Positions 46,275 to 55,243 of a stretch of DNA of 64,000 nt are shown here, in pieces (position 1 is the stretch's first letter; the number at the start of each line of letters is the position of its first letter). A program made the translations under genes and the position numbers. Where the stretch lies: assembly GCA_047621305.1 (NCBI GenBank), contig JBLHNB010000008.1:29542-93541 (forward strand), given 5' to 3'. The notes under the pieces were generated by a model that was not told where the DNA came from, did not search any database, and was given only the letters and a program-made list of their open reading frames with translations. Origin of the DNA: Colwellia_A sp047621305 (GTDB lineage: Bacteria > Pseudomonadota > Gammaproteobacteria > Enterobacterales > Alteromonadaceae).

Positions 46275-47462
46275 ATGCCTCGATATTTGGCTAAAAAAAT
46301 GGCCCATTCACCAATCAAAACCATCGCACTTATTAGTTCACTCACGTTCGGTGTTATTTCACTTTCCCATGCTGCAACGATTATTCCCGCTCCTCCATCT
46401 GTAAATGCTAAAGGTCATATATTAATAGACTACAATACCGGAAAAGTTATTGCAGAAGAAAATGCTGACATTTTATTAGCACCCGCTAGCCTAACTAAAA
46501 TGATGACAAGTTATATCATAGGTAAAGAGCTTGAGTCAGGCAATATAAGTAATGATGATAAAGTCATGATCAGTGAAGCTGCCTGGGCAAAAAACTTTCC
46601 TGATTCATCAAAAATGTTTATTGAAGTAGGCACAGAAGTCCCAGTAAATTTATTAAATCAAGGGATCATCGTTGCTTCAGGAAATGATGCTTGTGTCGCT
46701 ATGGCCGAACATATTGCAGGTAGTGAAGGCGCTTTCGCTGATCTGATGAATGCACATGCTGAACAGTTAGGCATGAGCAGTAGTTATTTTGAAAATAGCC
46801 ACGGACTTGATAGCAAAGAACACAAAACAACAGCTCGTGATATGGCAACATTAGCCGTAGCGTTAATTCGTGATGTTCCTAATGAATATGCGATATACAA
46901 GCAAAAGTCATTCAAATATAACAACATTAAACAATATAACCGTAACAGCTTGTTATGGGACAAAAGCATGAATGTCGATGGTTTAAAAACAGGCCATACC
47001 TCACAAGCAGGTTATAGTTTAGTTACTTCAGCAACCAAAGGTACTATGCGATTAGTGAGTGTTGTGATGGGCACTAAGAGTGAACGCGCCCGTAAAGTTG
47101 AGAGTAAAAAACTGCTCAACTACGGTTTTAGATTTTTTGAAACCTATACACCATATAAAGCAGGTGAAAAATTTGTCGCGAATCGAGTTTGGATGGGCGA
47201 TAGTAAAGAAGTTGACCTAGGTATTTTAGTTGATACGCCTATCACCATCCCTCGTGGTCAACGAAAAAACCTAAAAGCAAACTTTGAATTAACTAAGCAG
47301 TTAACCGCACCTTTAGCTAAAGGCACGGTAGTGGGTAAATTGTTCCTGCAATTAGACGGCGAAGATATTGCTGAATACCCTCTGGTTACTTTACAAGAAG
47401 TAAATGAAGGCAGTATGTTTAGTCGTTTGGTTGATTATATTAAGTTACAGTTCGCTGACTAA
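46275..47462 (+). CDS. dacA: D-alanyl-D-alanine carboxypeptidase (PBP5/6-like)
   Basis: A 395-residue low-molecular-mass penicillin-binding protein that trims stem-peptide D-Ala. A signal peptide of about 33 residues ends in SHAATIIP. Motifs: Ser72-Leu-Thr-Lys75 in PASLTKMM, SGN in VASGNDACVAMAEH and KTG in VDGLKTGHT. The C-terminal beta domain and terminal amphipathic helix (SRLVDYIKLQFAD) anchor it to the inner membrane. RBS AAAGGAA before the ATG. Confidence 0.97.
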   Translation: MPRYLAKKMAHSPIKTIALISSLTFGVISLSHAATIIPAPPSVNAKGHILIDYNTGKVIAEENADILLAPASLTKMMTSYIIGKELESGNISNDDKVMISEAAWAKNFPDSSKMFIEVGTEVPVNLLNQGIIVASGNDACVAMAEHIAGSEGAFADLMNAHAEQLGMSSSYFENSHGLDSKEHKTTARDMATLAVALIRDVPNEYAIYKQKSFKYNNIKQYNRNSLLWDKSMNVDGLKTGHTSQAGYSLVTSATKGTMRLVSVVMGTKSERARKVESKKLLNYGFRFFETYTPYKAGEKFVANRVWMGDSKEVDLGILVDTPITIPRGQRKNLKANFELTKQLTAPLAKGTVVGKLFLQLDGEDIAEYPLVTLQEVNEGSMFSRLVDYIKLQFAD

Positions 47463-47492
47463 TCGAAATTTATAGATAATATTCCTAATTCA

Positions 47493-47520
47493 AAACTCGG
47501 CAGCTGCCGAGTTTTTGTTT
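47493..47520 (+). terminator. Rho-independent terminator after dacA
   Basis: An uninterrupted palindrome AACTCGGCAGCTGCCGAGTT, GC-rich in its centre, is followed by TTTGTTTTT. It lies some 30 bases after the dacA stop. Confidence 0.85.
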
Positions 47521-47663
47521 TTACAATTGAAACAACAACTTATTACCGTTCATTTTACTTCCAAAAAAGCTTTGATTGTAATTAGCGATCCTCCATAAAT
47601 TAATGATAAAATAGCCGTATTATTGATGGGTTATCCCTAGCGACTATTTTATAGAGAAAAAGA

Positions 47664-47927
47664 ATGCAAACTAAGTTTGATGAATTATTAGAATTTCCAA
47701 CCGTATTAAACTTTAAAGTGATGGGTGTTGCTTGCGATGAACTGCCTGACTTAATCATTGCTGAATTACAAAAGCATACGCCAGACGATTACTATCCAAA
47801 AATAAAACCAAGCTCCAAAGGAACTTATCATTCGGTAGCTATTGCGGTCACTGTCACCAGTAAAGAGCATATCGAGACAATCTATAAAACATTAACGGCG
47901 ATTGAAGAAGTACGTTACGTATTGTAA
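47664..47927 (+). CDS. ybeD: YbeD/DUF493 family protein
   Basis: An 87-residue ACT-like regulatory-fold protein, the same length as E. coli YbeD. It has the family start TKFDELLEFPTVLNFKVMG and the end IYKTLTAIEEVRYVL. It lies between dacA and lipB, as in E. coli. The function is not firmly known. Confidence 0.95.
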   Translation: MQTKFDELLEFPTVLNFKVMGVACDELPDLIIAELQKHTPDDYYPKIKPSSKGTYHSVAIAVTVTSKEHIETIYKTLTAIEEVRYVL

Positions 47928-47984
47928 ATACATACATAATAATACCCCTAGTTTTTCAACGGTGTAATACAACTATTATTTGGT

Positions 47985-47990
47985 TATAAT
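47985..47990 (+). promoter_or_regulatory. Possible -10 box of lipB
   Basis: A perfect TATAAT lies 30 bases before the lipB GTG; no convincing -35 hexamer is at the right distance. The assignment is weak. Confidence 0.35.
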
Positions 47991-48020
47991 ACGCTACCTT
48001 GAATTTTAAAAGGTTAATAA

Positions 48021-48680
48021 GTGAATAACACGTTAATAATTCGTCAACTCGGCAATGCAGATTACCAAGAAGTATGGCAAGCAATGCAGAGTTTTACCGA
48101 TAATAGAGGCGCACATACACTTGATGAGTTATGGCTAGTAGAGCACCCAGCCGTTTTTACTCAAGGGCAAGCAGGTAAAGAAGAACATCTATTGATGCCC
48201 GGCGATATACCCGTAGTTAAGGTAGATAGAGGTGGTCAAGTCACTTATCACGGTCCCGGTCAACAGGTTCTCTATTTTATGATCAACTTACGTCGACGAA
48301 AAATAGGTGTCCGCCAACTGGTAACCTTGATCGAAAACAGTATTGTTGCCGCCTTGGCTGATTATAATATTCTAGCTTATGCAAAAGCAGATGCGCCCGG
48401 TGTTTATGTTGATAATAAAAAAATTGCTTCTTTAGGGCTACGAGTTCGTAAAGGCTGTTCATTTCATGGTTTAGCCCTGAATGTAAATATGGACTTATCG
48501 CCATTCTTACGTATTAACCCTTGTGGTTATGCTGGGCTTGAAATGATACAAACAATTGATATAAATGGACCTAAAACACTTATCGATGCAAGTAATGCAT
48601 TAGTTAAACAGGTAGTCGATTTACTCGATATACAACATATTCGTTATAAAACAGGATTGGAAATATACCATGAGCATTAA
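48021..48680 (+). CDS. lipB: Octanoyl-[ACP]:protein octanoyltransferase
   Basis: LipB moves octanoate from ACP to lipoyl domains, the first step of lipoate synthesis. The 219-residue protein shows DRGGQVTYHGPGQQVLYF, the lysine-containing VDNKKIASLGLRV and the catalytic cysteine in NPCGYAGLEM. It starts with GTG after AAAGG. Its end overlaps lipA by 11 bases, so the two enzymes are made together. Confidence 0.96.
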   Translation: MNNTLIIRQLGNADYQEVWQAMQSFTDNRGAHTLDELWLVEHPAVFTQGQAGKEEHLLMPGDIPVVKVDRGGQVTYHGPGQQVLYFMINLRRRKIGVRQLVTLIENSIVAALADYNILAYAKADAPGVYVDNKKIASLGLRVRKGCSFHGLALNVNMDLSPFLRINPCGYAGLEMIQTIDINGPKTLIDASNALVKQVVDLLDIQHIRYKTGLEIYHEH

Positions 48681-49638
48681 ATCTTCACGTATAGAGCCCG
48701 GCACAAAATTACGTGATGCCGATAAAATGGCACATATCCCTATTAAAGTGGTGACATCAGAACGCGAAACTATGTTGCGTAAACCTAAATGGTTACGAAT
48801 TAAATTACCAAGAACCACTGATAAAATTGACGCAATAAAATCAGCGTTACGTAAACATGACTTGCATTCAGTATGCGAAGAAGCTTCATGCCCCAACCTC
48901 TCAGAATGTTTTAATAATGGTACTGCTACCTTTATGATTTTAGGTGACATTTGTACTCGCCGTTGCCCTTTTTGTGATGTTGGTCACGGTCGTCCTCTGG
49001 CTGTTAATCAAGATGAACCAAGAAAATTAGCACTTACGTTAAAAGACATGAAGCTTAAATACGTTGTGATCACCTCTGTAGACCGTGATGATTTACGTGA
49101 TGGCGGTGCACAACAATTCGCCGATTGTATTACTGAAATTCAAGAACATGCACCACATACTAAAGTAGAAATCTTAGTGCCTGATTTTCGTGGTCGTATG
49201 GACAAAGCATTAGAAATTCTCAATAACACACCTCCAGCTGTATTTAATCATAATCTAGAAACAGCGCCACGTTTGTATACCAAAGCTCGTCCAGGTGCTA
49301 ACTATCAATGGTCATTAGATTTATTAAAACAATTTGGCGAAGCAAATCCTACTGTGCCCACTAAATCAGGTTTAATGGTTGGTTTAGGTGAAACTAACGA
49401 AGAAATATTACAAGTAATGCGTGATTTACGCAGTCATGGTGTCTCTATGTTAACTATTGGTCAATATTTACAACCAAGTAAACATCATTTACCTGTTGAG
49501 CGTTATGTACACCCTGATGACTTTGCTATGTTTAAGACTGAAGCTGACAAAATGGGTTTTGCGCATGCGGCTTGTGGACCACTAGTGAGATCTTCTTATC
49601 ATGCTGATAAGCAAGCAGCGGGGGAAGAAGTAAAATAA
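48670..49638 (+). CDS. lipA: Lipoyl synthase
   Basis: A radical SAM enzyme of 322 residues that inserts two sulfurs into protein-bound octanoate. The auxiliary cluster ligands are in CEEASCPNLSEC and the radical SAM cysteines in CTRRCPFCD, with the C-terminal RSSYHAD serine motif that also binds the auxiliary cluster. It acts on the product of LipB just upstream. Confidence 0.97.
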   Translation: MSIKSSRIEPGTKLRDADKMAHIPIKVVTSERETMLRKPKWLRIKLPRTTDKIDAIKSALRKHDLHSVCEEASCPNLSECFNNGTATFMILGDICTRRCPFCDVGHGRPLAVNQDEPRKLALTLKDMKLKYVVITSVDRDDLRDGGAQQFADCITEIQEHAPHTKVEILVPDFRGRMDKALEILNNTPPAVFNHNLETAPRLYTKARPGANYQWSLDLLKQFGEANPTVPTKSGLMVGLGETNEEILQVMRDLRSHGVSMLTIGQYLQPSKHHLPVERYVHPDDFAMFKTEADKMGFAHAACGPLVRSSYHADKQAAGEEVK

Positions 49639-49673
49639 AGCATATAGCCCGCTAAAAAATGGTCGTGTTTTAT

Positions 49674-50444
49674 TTACTCTAAAGCCTCATCCTTGATGGG
49701 GCTTTTTATTATAGGTACAGTCCCTGAATCAGGTAAATGACTGTACTTTAAATAACTCGAAAATATACTGTCTTGATCAATTTGCTTAATTAAACGATCT
49801 AACTTTGTTTTTAATTTATTACCGGCTTCATTTTTTGCAACAGCGATACTCACAGCAACCTCACCAATCGATTGGTAATAAACTTTTTGTTGTGCACTTT
49901 GTGCTTGTAGTAGACTCATCACGGAAACGCGTTCAAAAATTAAAACATCAATACGTCCCTTAAGTAATAAAGAAACAAGTTGGTTTAACGTTGATGTTTC
50001 AATGAATTTACTACGAGCTATGCCCGTTTTATCGGCAAAGAAATCGGCATTGCCTAATGTTGTGCCAATACGACCTTGTTGCAAATTATCACTATTAAAG
50101 TATTTTTTATCTAAGCTGAATAAATCAGACTTTGTTGATACTTGCCAATCAAGCTCCTGTGCATATTGATAAAAAGCTGTTGTTTCAAGTTTTTTTGGTG
50201 TGGGACCTGCAATATCAATACGATTAAACTCTAATTCATGCTTAGCGCGTGCATAAGTCATCATAATAATATCGAACTTTAGATCTGATATTTTTTCAAT
50301 CGATCTTAACATATCAACACTATACCCCGTAGCTTGCGCTGTAATAAACGGCGGAAAGGGTTCCATACCCACGGTTATATTTTGCGCGCTACAAGTACAA
50401 AAATATCCATTGATGAAGATGCCAAAATACCAGCCTAGTTTCAT
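49674..50444 (-). CDS. Periplasmic substrate-binding protein (PBPb-like)
   Basis: A 256-residue protein with an N-terminal signal peptide (about residues 1-20, ending CSAQ) and a bacterial type 3 periplasmic-binding fold: NITVGMEPFPPF, GYSVDMLRSIEK, TYARAKHELEF, IGTTLGNADFF and GRIDVLIFE. Such orphan proteins in Alteromonadales bind amino acids or similar ligands, but no transporter genes lie beside it and the ligand is unknown. Its last codons overlap the terminator of the convergent lipA. Confidence 0.85.
   Translation of the reverse strand: MKLGWYFGIFINGYFCTCSAQNITVGMEPFPPFITAQATGYSVDMLRSIEKISDLKFDIIMMTYARAKHELEFNRIDIAGPTPKKLETTAFYQYAQELDWQVSTKSDLFSLDKKYFNSDNLQQGRIGTTLGNADFFADKTGIARSKFIETSTLNQLVSLLLKGRIDVLIFERVSVMSLLQAQSAQQKVYYQSIGEVAVSIAVAKNEAGNKLKTKLDRLIKQIDQDSIFSSYLKYSHLPDSGTVPIIKSPIKDEALE
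49682..49708 (+). terminator. Terminator for lipA inside the end of the convergent gene
   Basis: AAGCC-TCATC-CTT-GATGG-GGCTT forms a stem-loop followed by a short T-run. It is in the right orientation for lipA transcripts and lies in the last codons of the opposing binding-protein gene. Confidence 0.75.
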
Positions 50445-50564
50445 AGTCCTCCAATAATATTGTAAATAACCTTAGTAAGCTAAAGCTTGCTGGGTTATAT
50501 AGCCGTTCCACTTTACATTGTAGTATCTCTAAGCAAGATCACAATCACAGTATCACATACTAAG

Positions 50565-51722
50565 CTAGGCTCGTACCTGTATATCTTTAGGTATAAACAA
50601 TGCAATCAAAGCAGCAGATAAGGCCATAATAGCAGCAAAATTAAAAGCCGTTATAGCGCCATGACCATCTAGCCATAGTGTGCCCGCAACGTAAGCCCCC
50701 ATTGCGCCACCAAGTCCATAAACACCGCCAATATAGATAGCCTGTCCTCTACTTTGCTGGCTGCGCTCAAAATGTCGTTGAATATATTGAATAGAAGCGG
50801 TGTGATATAGACCAAAGCTAGCGGCATGAATCACTTGTGATACCGCTAAAATCCATACAGATGAACCAAAGTTCCCCATTAAATACCAGCGAATCGCCGT
50901 GACAAACATACTAAAAACAAGTAATTGCTTAATGGTAAAGTGTTTAAATAATCGCCCTGCAATGATAAATATAACGATTTCAGCAATAACACCAATTGAA
51001 ATGAGTAAACCCACAGCAAAACCAGGATAATTTAGATCACGTAGAAATAAGGCAAAAAAGCCATAATAAGGGCCAAAACTTAGTTGTAATAAAAGTCCGG
51101 AAACAAAAAACAACATAAAGCCAAGATGTAAGAATTTAGTTTTTATTGAAGACGTTTTTTGTTGTTGTGATGCGTGTATTTTAGGTTGCTTTATTTGTAA
51201 AGTTGAGAAGAATAATCCCAACAATATAATTACGCCAACAACAGTAAAGGCATTAGCATTAAAACGCTCAATAGCTTCTCCCGTGATCACAGCTGCTGCG
51301 ATGAAACCTATGCTGCCCCATAAACGAATACGTGAGTATATTTTAGCATTACGACGAATTGAATTTAGCGTCATAACCTCAAGCTGAGGTAATATTGCAG
51401 TCCAGAATAAACTGAACAAAGCTAAACTAAAGGTAATCGACCAATAGCTTTGCAGCCAAAATAAAACCAAAAAACTCAGGCAAGCAAGCAAAGAACCTAG
51501 TCTAATAATAGGTAATTGTTTACCTGTTTTATCTGCAACAACCGCCCACAGTGTTGGCCCAACAATACGAGTTGCAGTAACAATGGCAAGAATTTCACCG
51601 ATAGCAAGAGATGAGAAGCCCTTGCTATCTAGGAATACCGATAAATAAGGGGTGATTAGCCCTAAAACACTAAAGTACCAAAAGTAACTTAATGACAATC
51701 CTTTAAACAACGACAAGCTCAT
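50565..51722 (-). CDS. HcaT-like MFS transporter
   Basis: A 385-residue membrane protein with about 12 helices of the MFS_1-like/HcaT (3-phenylpropionate permease) type: SYFWYFSVLGLITPYLSVFL at the start, RIRLWGSIGFIAAA, and SFGLYHTASIQYIQRHF with GQAIYIGGVYGLGGAMGAY in the C-terminal half. Related proteins sit in many marine gammaproteobacteria without aromatic catabolism genes, so the substrate should be left open. It lies 27 bases after aroC, on the same strand. Confidence 0.87.
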   Translation of the reverse strand: MSLSLFKGLSLSYFWYFSVLGLITPYLSVFLDSKGFSSLAIGEILAIVTATRIVGPTLWAVVADKTGKQLPIIRLGSLLACLSFLVLFWLQSYWSITFSLALFSLFWTAILPQLEVMTLNSIRRNAKIYSRIRLWGSIGFIAAAVITGEAIERFNANAFTVVGVIILLGLFFSTLQIKQPKIHASQQQKTSSIKTKFLHLGFMLFFVSGLLLQLSFGPYYGFFALFLRDLNYPGFAVGLLISIGVIAEIVIFIIAGRLFKHFTIKQLLVFSMFVTAIRWYLMGNFGSSVWILAVSQVIHAASFGLYHTASIQYIQRHFERSQQSRGQAIYIGGVYGLGGAMGAYVAGTLWLDGHGAITAFNFAAIMALSAALIALFIPKDIQVRA

Positions 51723-51749
51723 TAATGATACTCAGTTTTATGTATAATT

Positions 51750-52841
51750 TTAACGCGTAATATCAGGTGTGACACAGTGTACGTCAGCATTTTGTGCTCG
51801 ATGTCTTAAGTAATGATCCATCAAGGTAAGTGCTAACATAGCTTCGGCAATGGGCACTGCTCGAATACCAACACACGGATCATGTCGTCCTTTTGTCACT
51901 ATTTCTGCAGAATCTCCCGCTAAATCAACTGTTTTACCACTGACACCTATACTTGATGTCGGTTTAAGAGCCAAATGCGCAATAATAGACTGCCCTGATG
52001 AGATCCCGCCTAAAACACCACCGGAATGATTACTTGCAAAACCTTCAGGCGTTAATTCATCGCGGTGTTCAGAGCCTTTTTGATTAACAACAGCAAAGCC
52101 ATCACCTACTTCAACACCTTTAACCGCATTAATGCCCATCAAGGCGTGTGCAATATCGGCATCGAGACGATCAAATATCGGCTCACCTAAGCCAACAGGT
52201 ACATTATTGGCAACTACGGTAATTTTAGCGCCGATGGAATCTTTTTTACGCATAATACCGCGTAACAGTTCATCCAAAGGTTCTATTTTATTGGCATCAG
52301 GAAAGAAAAATGGATTGGTTTCTACAATATTCCAGTCAATATTTTCAGCACATATTTCACCAATTTGGGTCACACAACCTTGAATGGTCATACCAAATTT
52401 TTGTTTTAAATATTTTTTAGCAACCGCTCCTGCGGCAACGCGCATTGCCGTTTCTCTTGCTGAGGAACGCCCACCACCGCGGTAGTCTCTAATGCCATAC
52501 TTTTGCCAGTAAGTGTAATCAGCATGCCCCGGACGGAAAGTTTGGGCAATATCGCCATAATCTTTTGAGCGCTGATCCGTATTTTCTATTAATAATCCTA
52601 TGGGTGTACCGGTAGTTTTTCCCTCAAAAACGCCTGACATAATTTTAACTACATCAGCTTCATTACGAGCGGTTGTAAAACGAGATTTACCCGGACGACG
52701 TCGGTCAAGGTCATGCTGTAAATCAGCTTCGCAAAGTTCAATGCCGGGCGGGCAACCATCAATGATAGCCCCTAAACCTAAACCATGGCTTTCGCCAAAA
52801 GAAGTAACTGTAAATAATTTTCCAAACGTATTGCCTGACAT
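51750..52841 (-). CDS. aroC: Chorismate synthase
   Basis: The last enzyme of the shikimate pathway, making chorismate from EPSP with reduced FMN. The 363-residue protein (E. coli 361) has GESHGLGLGAIIDGCPPG, RYRGGGRSSARET-like (here RDYRGGGRSSARETAMRVA) and the C-terminal GRHDPCVGIRAVPIAEAM. Both conserved histidines of the active site (in GESHG and near RPGHADYTY) are present. It follows prmB, as in many relatives. Confidence 0.97.
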   Translation of the reverse strand: MSGNTFGKLFTVTSFGESHGLGLGAIIDGCPPGIELCEADLQHDLDRRRPGKSRFTTARNEADVVKIMSGVFEGKTTGTPIGLLIENTDQRSKDYGDIAQTFRPGHADYTYWQKYGIRDYRGGGRSSARETAMRVAAGAVAKKYLKQKFGMTIQGCVTQIGEICAENIDWNIVETNPFFFPDANKIEPLDELLRGIMRKKDSIGAKITVVANNVPVGLGEPIFDRLDADIAHALMGINAVKGVEVGDGFAVVNQKGSEHRDELTPEGFASNHSGGVLGGISSGQSIIAHLALKPTSSIGVSGKTVDLAGDSAEIVTKGRHDPCVGIRAVPIAEAMLALTLMDHYLRHRAQNADVHCVTPDITR

Positions 52842-52964
52842 GCTTACTTAACACCTATTATTTATTGTTAAATGGGTAAAGTTGGTAATTACTTTCTTTA
52901 CGCTGCGGTTAACTTTTAATTTAACTTTCGTATTTTGCTTTCTTATTGCGATTTTTAGTTGGTT

Positions 52965-53924
52965 TTATTCTTTTATTTGCTGTTTAATATCATCCGTAAA
53001 CTCAATCAATTGTGCTTTTGTTAACATAAATACACCATGCCCACCGCGTTCAAATTCTAGCCACTTAAATGGTACCATCGGGTAAACAGCTTCAACGTGT
53101 ATTTGTGAATTCCCCACCTCACAGATAAGAATACCATTATCATTTAAATGTGATGCTGCTTCATTTAAGATCCTTCGTACAATATCTAAACCATCCAAAC
53201 CACTACCAAGCCCCATTTCAGGTTCATGTGAATATTCTTGTGGTAATGAGTCAACATCGTCTTGATCAACATAAGGGGGATTACTAACAATTAAATCATA
53301 ACTTAAGCCTAAAACCCCAGAAAAAACGTCAGACTGAATTGGAATAACTTGTTCTGTTAAGCCATGACTCTCGATATTTATCTGAGCAACATTCAATGCG
53401 TCAATAGATAAGTCGACCGCATCAATTTCTGCGTTTGGAAATGCGTAAGCGCAAGCAATAGCAATACAACCACTGCCCGTACATAAATCAAGAATATGCG
53501 CAGGAGGGCTATCTTCAGCAATAATGTCCTTAAAAGAATTTTCAATAAGCTCACCAATAGGTGAACGTGGTACAAGAACTCTTTCGTCAACATAAAAAGG
53601 TAAATTAGCAAACGTCGCTTGATTCGTTAAATACGCGGCAGGAATACCTTCAACAATACGGCGATTAACAATATCAAGCAGCGCTAATTTTTCATCGTTA
53701 AGCAACCTACAACTAAAAACTTGCTTGGTCAATTCTTCCGGTAAATTCAAGACCGACATCACCAATGTAGTCGCTTCATCCCACGCATTAGTTGTTCCAT
53801 GACCAAAAAAGAGTTCGGCCTGATTAAACTCGCTGGTGGCATATCTTAAAAAGTCACCAATAGACTCTAATTGTGCTGCCACTAATGTGTGATTTGTTTC
53901 GCTCAAGATGCTTCCTATGCTCAT
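52965..53924 (-). CDS. prmB: Ribosomal protein L3 N5-glutamine methyltransferase
   Basis: A 319-residue class I SAM methyltransferase modifying a glutamine in L3. SAM-binding LDLCTGSGCIAIACA and the substrate motif NPPYVD are seen, with PRSPIGELIE typical of PrmB. It heads the prmB-aroC-transporter group and is divergent from smrB with 75 bases between the start codons. Confidence 0.95.
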   Translation of the reverse strand: MSIGSILSETNHTLVAAQLESIGDFLRYATSEFNQAELFFGHGTTNAWDEATTLVMSVLNLPEELTKQVFSCRLLNDEKLALLDIVNRRIVEGIPAAYLTNQATFANLPFYVDERVLVPRSPIGELIENSFKDIIAEDSPPAHILDLCTGSGCIAIACAYAFPNAEIDAVDLSIDALNVAQINIESHGLTEQVIPIQSDVFSGVLGLSYDLIVSNPPYVDQDDVDSLPQEYSHEPEMGLGSGLDGLDIVRRILNEAASHLNDNGILICEVGNSQIHVEAVYPMVPFKWLEFERGGHGVFMLTKAQLIEFTDDIKQQIKE

Positions 53925-53999
53925 TCATGATGAGTAATTAATTAGGGTTTGATTATACTTTTACTTGTTATTAACTAACAATGTTTTTAGACTTATTAG

Positions 54000-54536
54000 A
54001 TGAAATTAAAAGATACCTTAACACCACAAGAAAAAAAGCAATTCAAAGATGCGATCGGTAAAGTAAAACCTCTGATACAAGACAAGATTATTCCGGTGAA
54101 AAAGGCAATCAAGCACAAAGCTTCATCCACAAAGATCCGTGATGCAAAACAACATGCTCAATTTCATTTTTCAGACGAATTTGAACCTAACCTAAATAAG
54201 CAAGGCCCAGTACAATATGTACGCGACGGTGTTGATACTTTTGCAGCGAAGAGCTTACGTAGAGGCCAATATAGTCCTGACCTGATATTAGACTTACATG
54301 GGTTAGACCAACAACAGGCAAAATTAGAATTGGCAGCACTTTTATATGCCTGTCAAAAAGAACATGCACATTGTATATGCATTGTGCATGGTTTGGGTTC
54401 AAGAGTATTAAAAAATAAAGTGCCGCATTGGTTGGTACAACACCCTGATGTAATGGCTTTTCACCAAGCTCCTTTAGAATGGGGTGGTAAAGGAGCAATA
54501 CTTGCGCTGGTCGAATTAAATGATAAATTTAACTAA
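54000..54536 (+). CDS. smrB: Smr-domain endonuclease SmrB
   Basis: A 178-residue protein with a C-terminal Smr domain: LDLHGLDQQQAKLEL, CIVHGLGSRVLKNKVPHWL and GGKGAILALVEL. E. coli SmrB (YfcN) cuts mRNA between collided ribosomes, and the LDLHG and HG-G motifs needed for this are present here. The basic N-terminal arm is also as in homologues. The position next to prmB is conserved. Confidence 0.95.
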   Translation: MKLKDTLTPQEKKQFKDAIGKVKPLIQDKIIPVKKAIKHKASSTKIRDAKQHAQFHFSDEFEPNLNKQGPVQYVRDGVDTFAAKSLRRGQYSPDLILDLHGLDQQQAKLELAALLYACQKEHAHCICIVHGLGSRVLKNKVPHWLVQHPDVMAFHQAPLEWGGKGAILALVELNDKFN

Positions 54537-54576
54537 TATTAACTAATATTCACTAATAATCACTAATATTAGTTAA
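54531..54576. repeat. Tandem decamer repeat with terminal inverted symmetry
   Basis: Four decamers follow each other (AACTAATATT twice, CACTAATAAT, CACTAATATT) and end in AGTTAA. The outer parts TTAACTAATATT and AATATTAGTTAA pair, so the run can form a hairpin between the convergent smrB and sixA genes. The smrB stop lies in the first unit. Confidence 0.7.
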
Positions 54577-54580
54577 GCCA

Positions 54581-55057
54581 CTAACACAAATCGTTAGGTG
54601 AAATTAACCGCGTTAAATGTCCTTTCATCCGTTTATTATCATAATCAATTTCAGCAATAGCGGCCGTTTGAAAAATAGGCGTATTTTGTTCAACGGTTAA
54701 TTCCGCAACTAAATAACTCACAAGCGGCATATGCGATACAATAAGTAAGGCATCACAACGCTCAGCGACACAAACGCCATCAATATAATCATGAACTTGA
54801 CGAGCTGAGCCTGCAGGAGTAATAAAGTCTAGCGTCGATAAAGCCGATGAACTACTGATTGATGACATCATCAAGTTTGCTGTTTGTTGAGCTCGTTCAA
54901 ATGGGCTGACCAAGACCTGACAGAACTCGGGCTTTTTATTAGATAGCCACTTGGCCATCACCGCAACCTCAAGAGCGCCCAACTCTGTCAATTTGCGCTT
55001 TGCATCAGAAATTCCCGTAGGGCTTGCTTGACCATGTCGCATAATAAAAATTTGCAT
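54581..55057 (-). CDS. sixA: Phosphohistidine phosphatase SixA
   Basis: A histidine-phosphatase-superfamily protein of 158 residues that removes phosphate from phosphohistidine; in E. coli it acts on the nitrogen PTS protein NPr. The RHG motif is at the very start (MRHGQAS) and the second His in IVSHMPLVSYL. I choose the ATG at 55057, which gives the family N-terminus MQIFIMRHG and has GGAAAG before it; eight upstream codons in frame are ignored. Confidence 0.93.
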   Translation of the reverse strand: MQIFIMRHGQASPTGISDAKRKLTELGALEVAVMAKWLSNKKPEFCQVLVSPFERAQQTANLMMSSISSSSALSTLDFITPAGSARQVHDYIDGVCVAERCDALLIVSHMPLVSYLVAELTVEQNTPIFQTAAIAEIDYDNKRMKGHLTRLISPNDLC

Positions 55058-55243
55058 AAACTTTCCAAGTATGAAAAACATACCAACAGCTTGTTAGAAT
55101 TGCGGCTATAATATAGGAAACTTTGAATTTTTATAACAACTGTTTAGAATAAAATAGACTCACCTTATTCCATACGGTAATTTAGAACTCAATCAGCATA
55201 AAATAAACAAACGCTTACCTTGAAACGCGGGGTTATATATAGC

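Noticed and set aside
54531..54576. CRISPR-like array
   Set aside because: The units are only 10 bases, directly adjacent and without spacers; no cas genes are present anywhere in the window.
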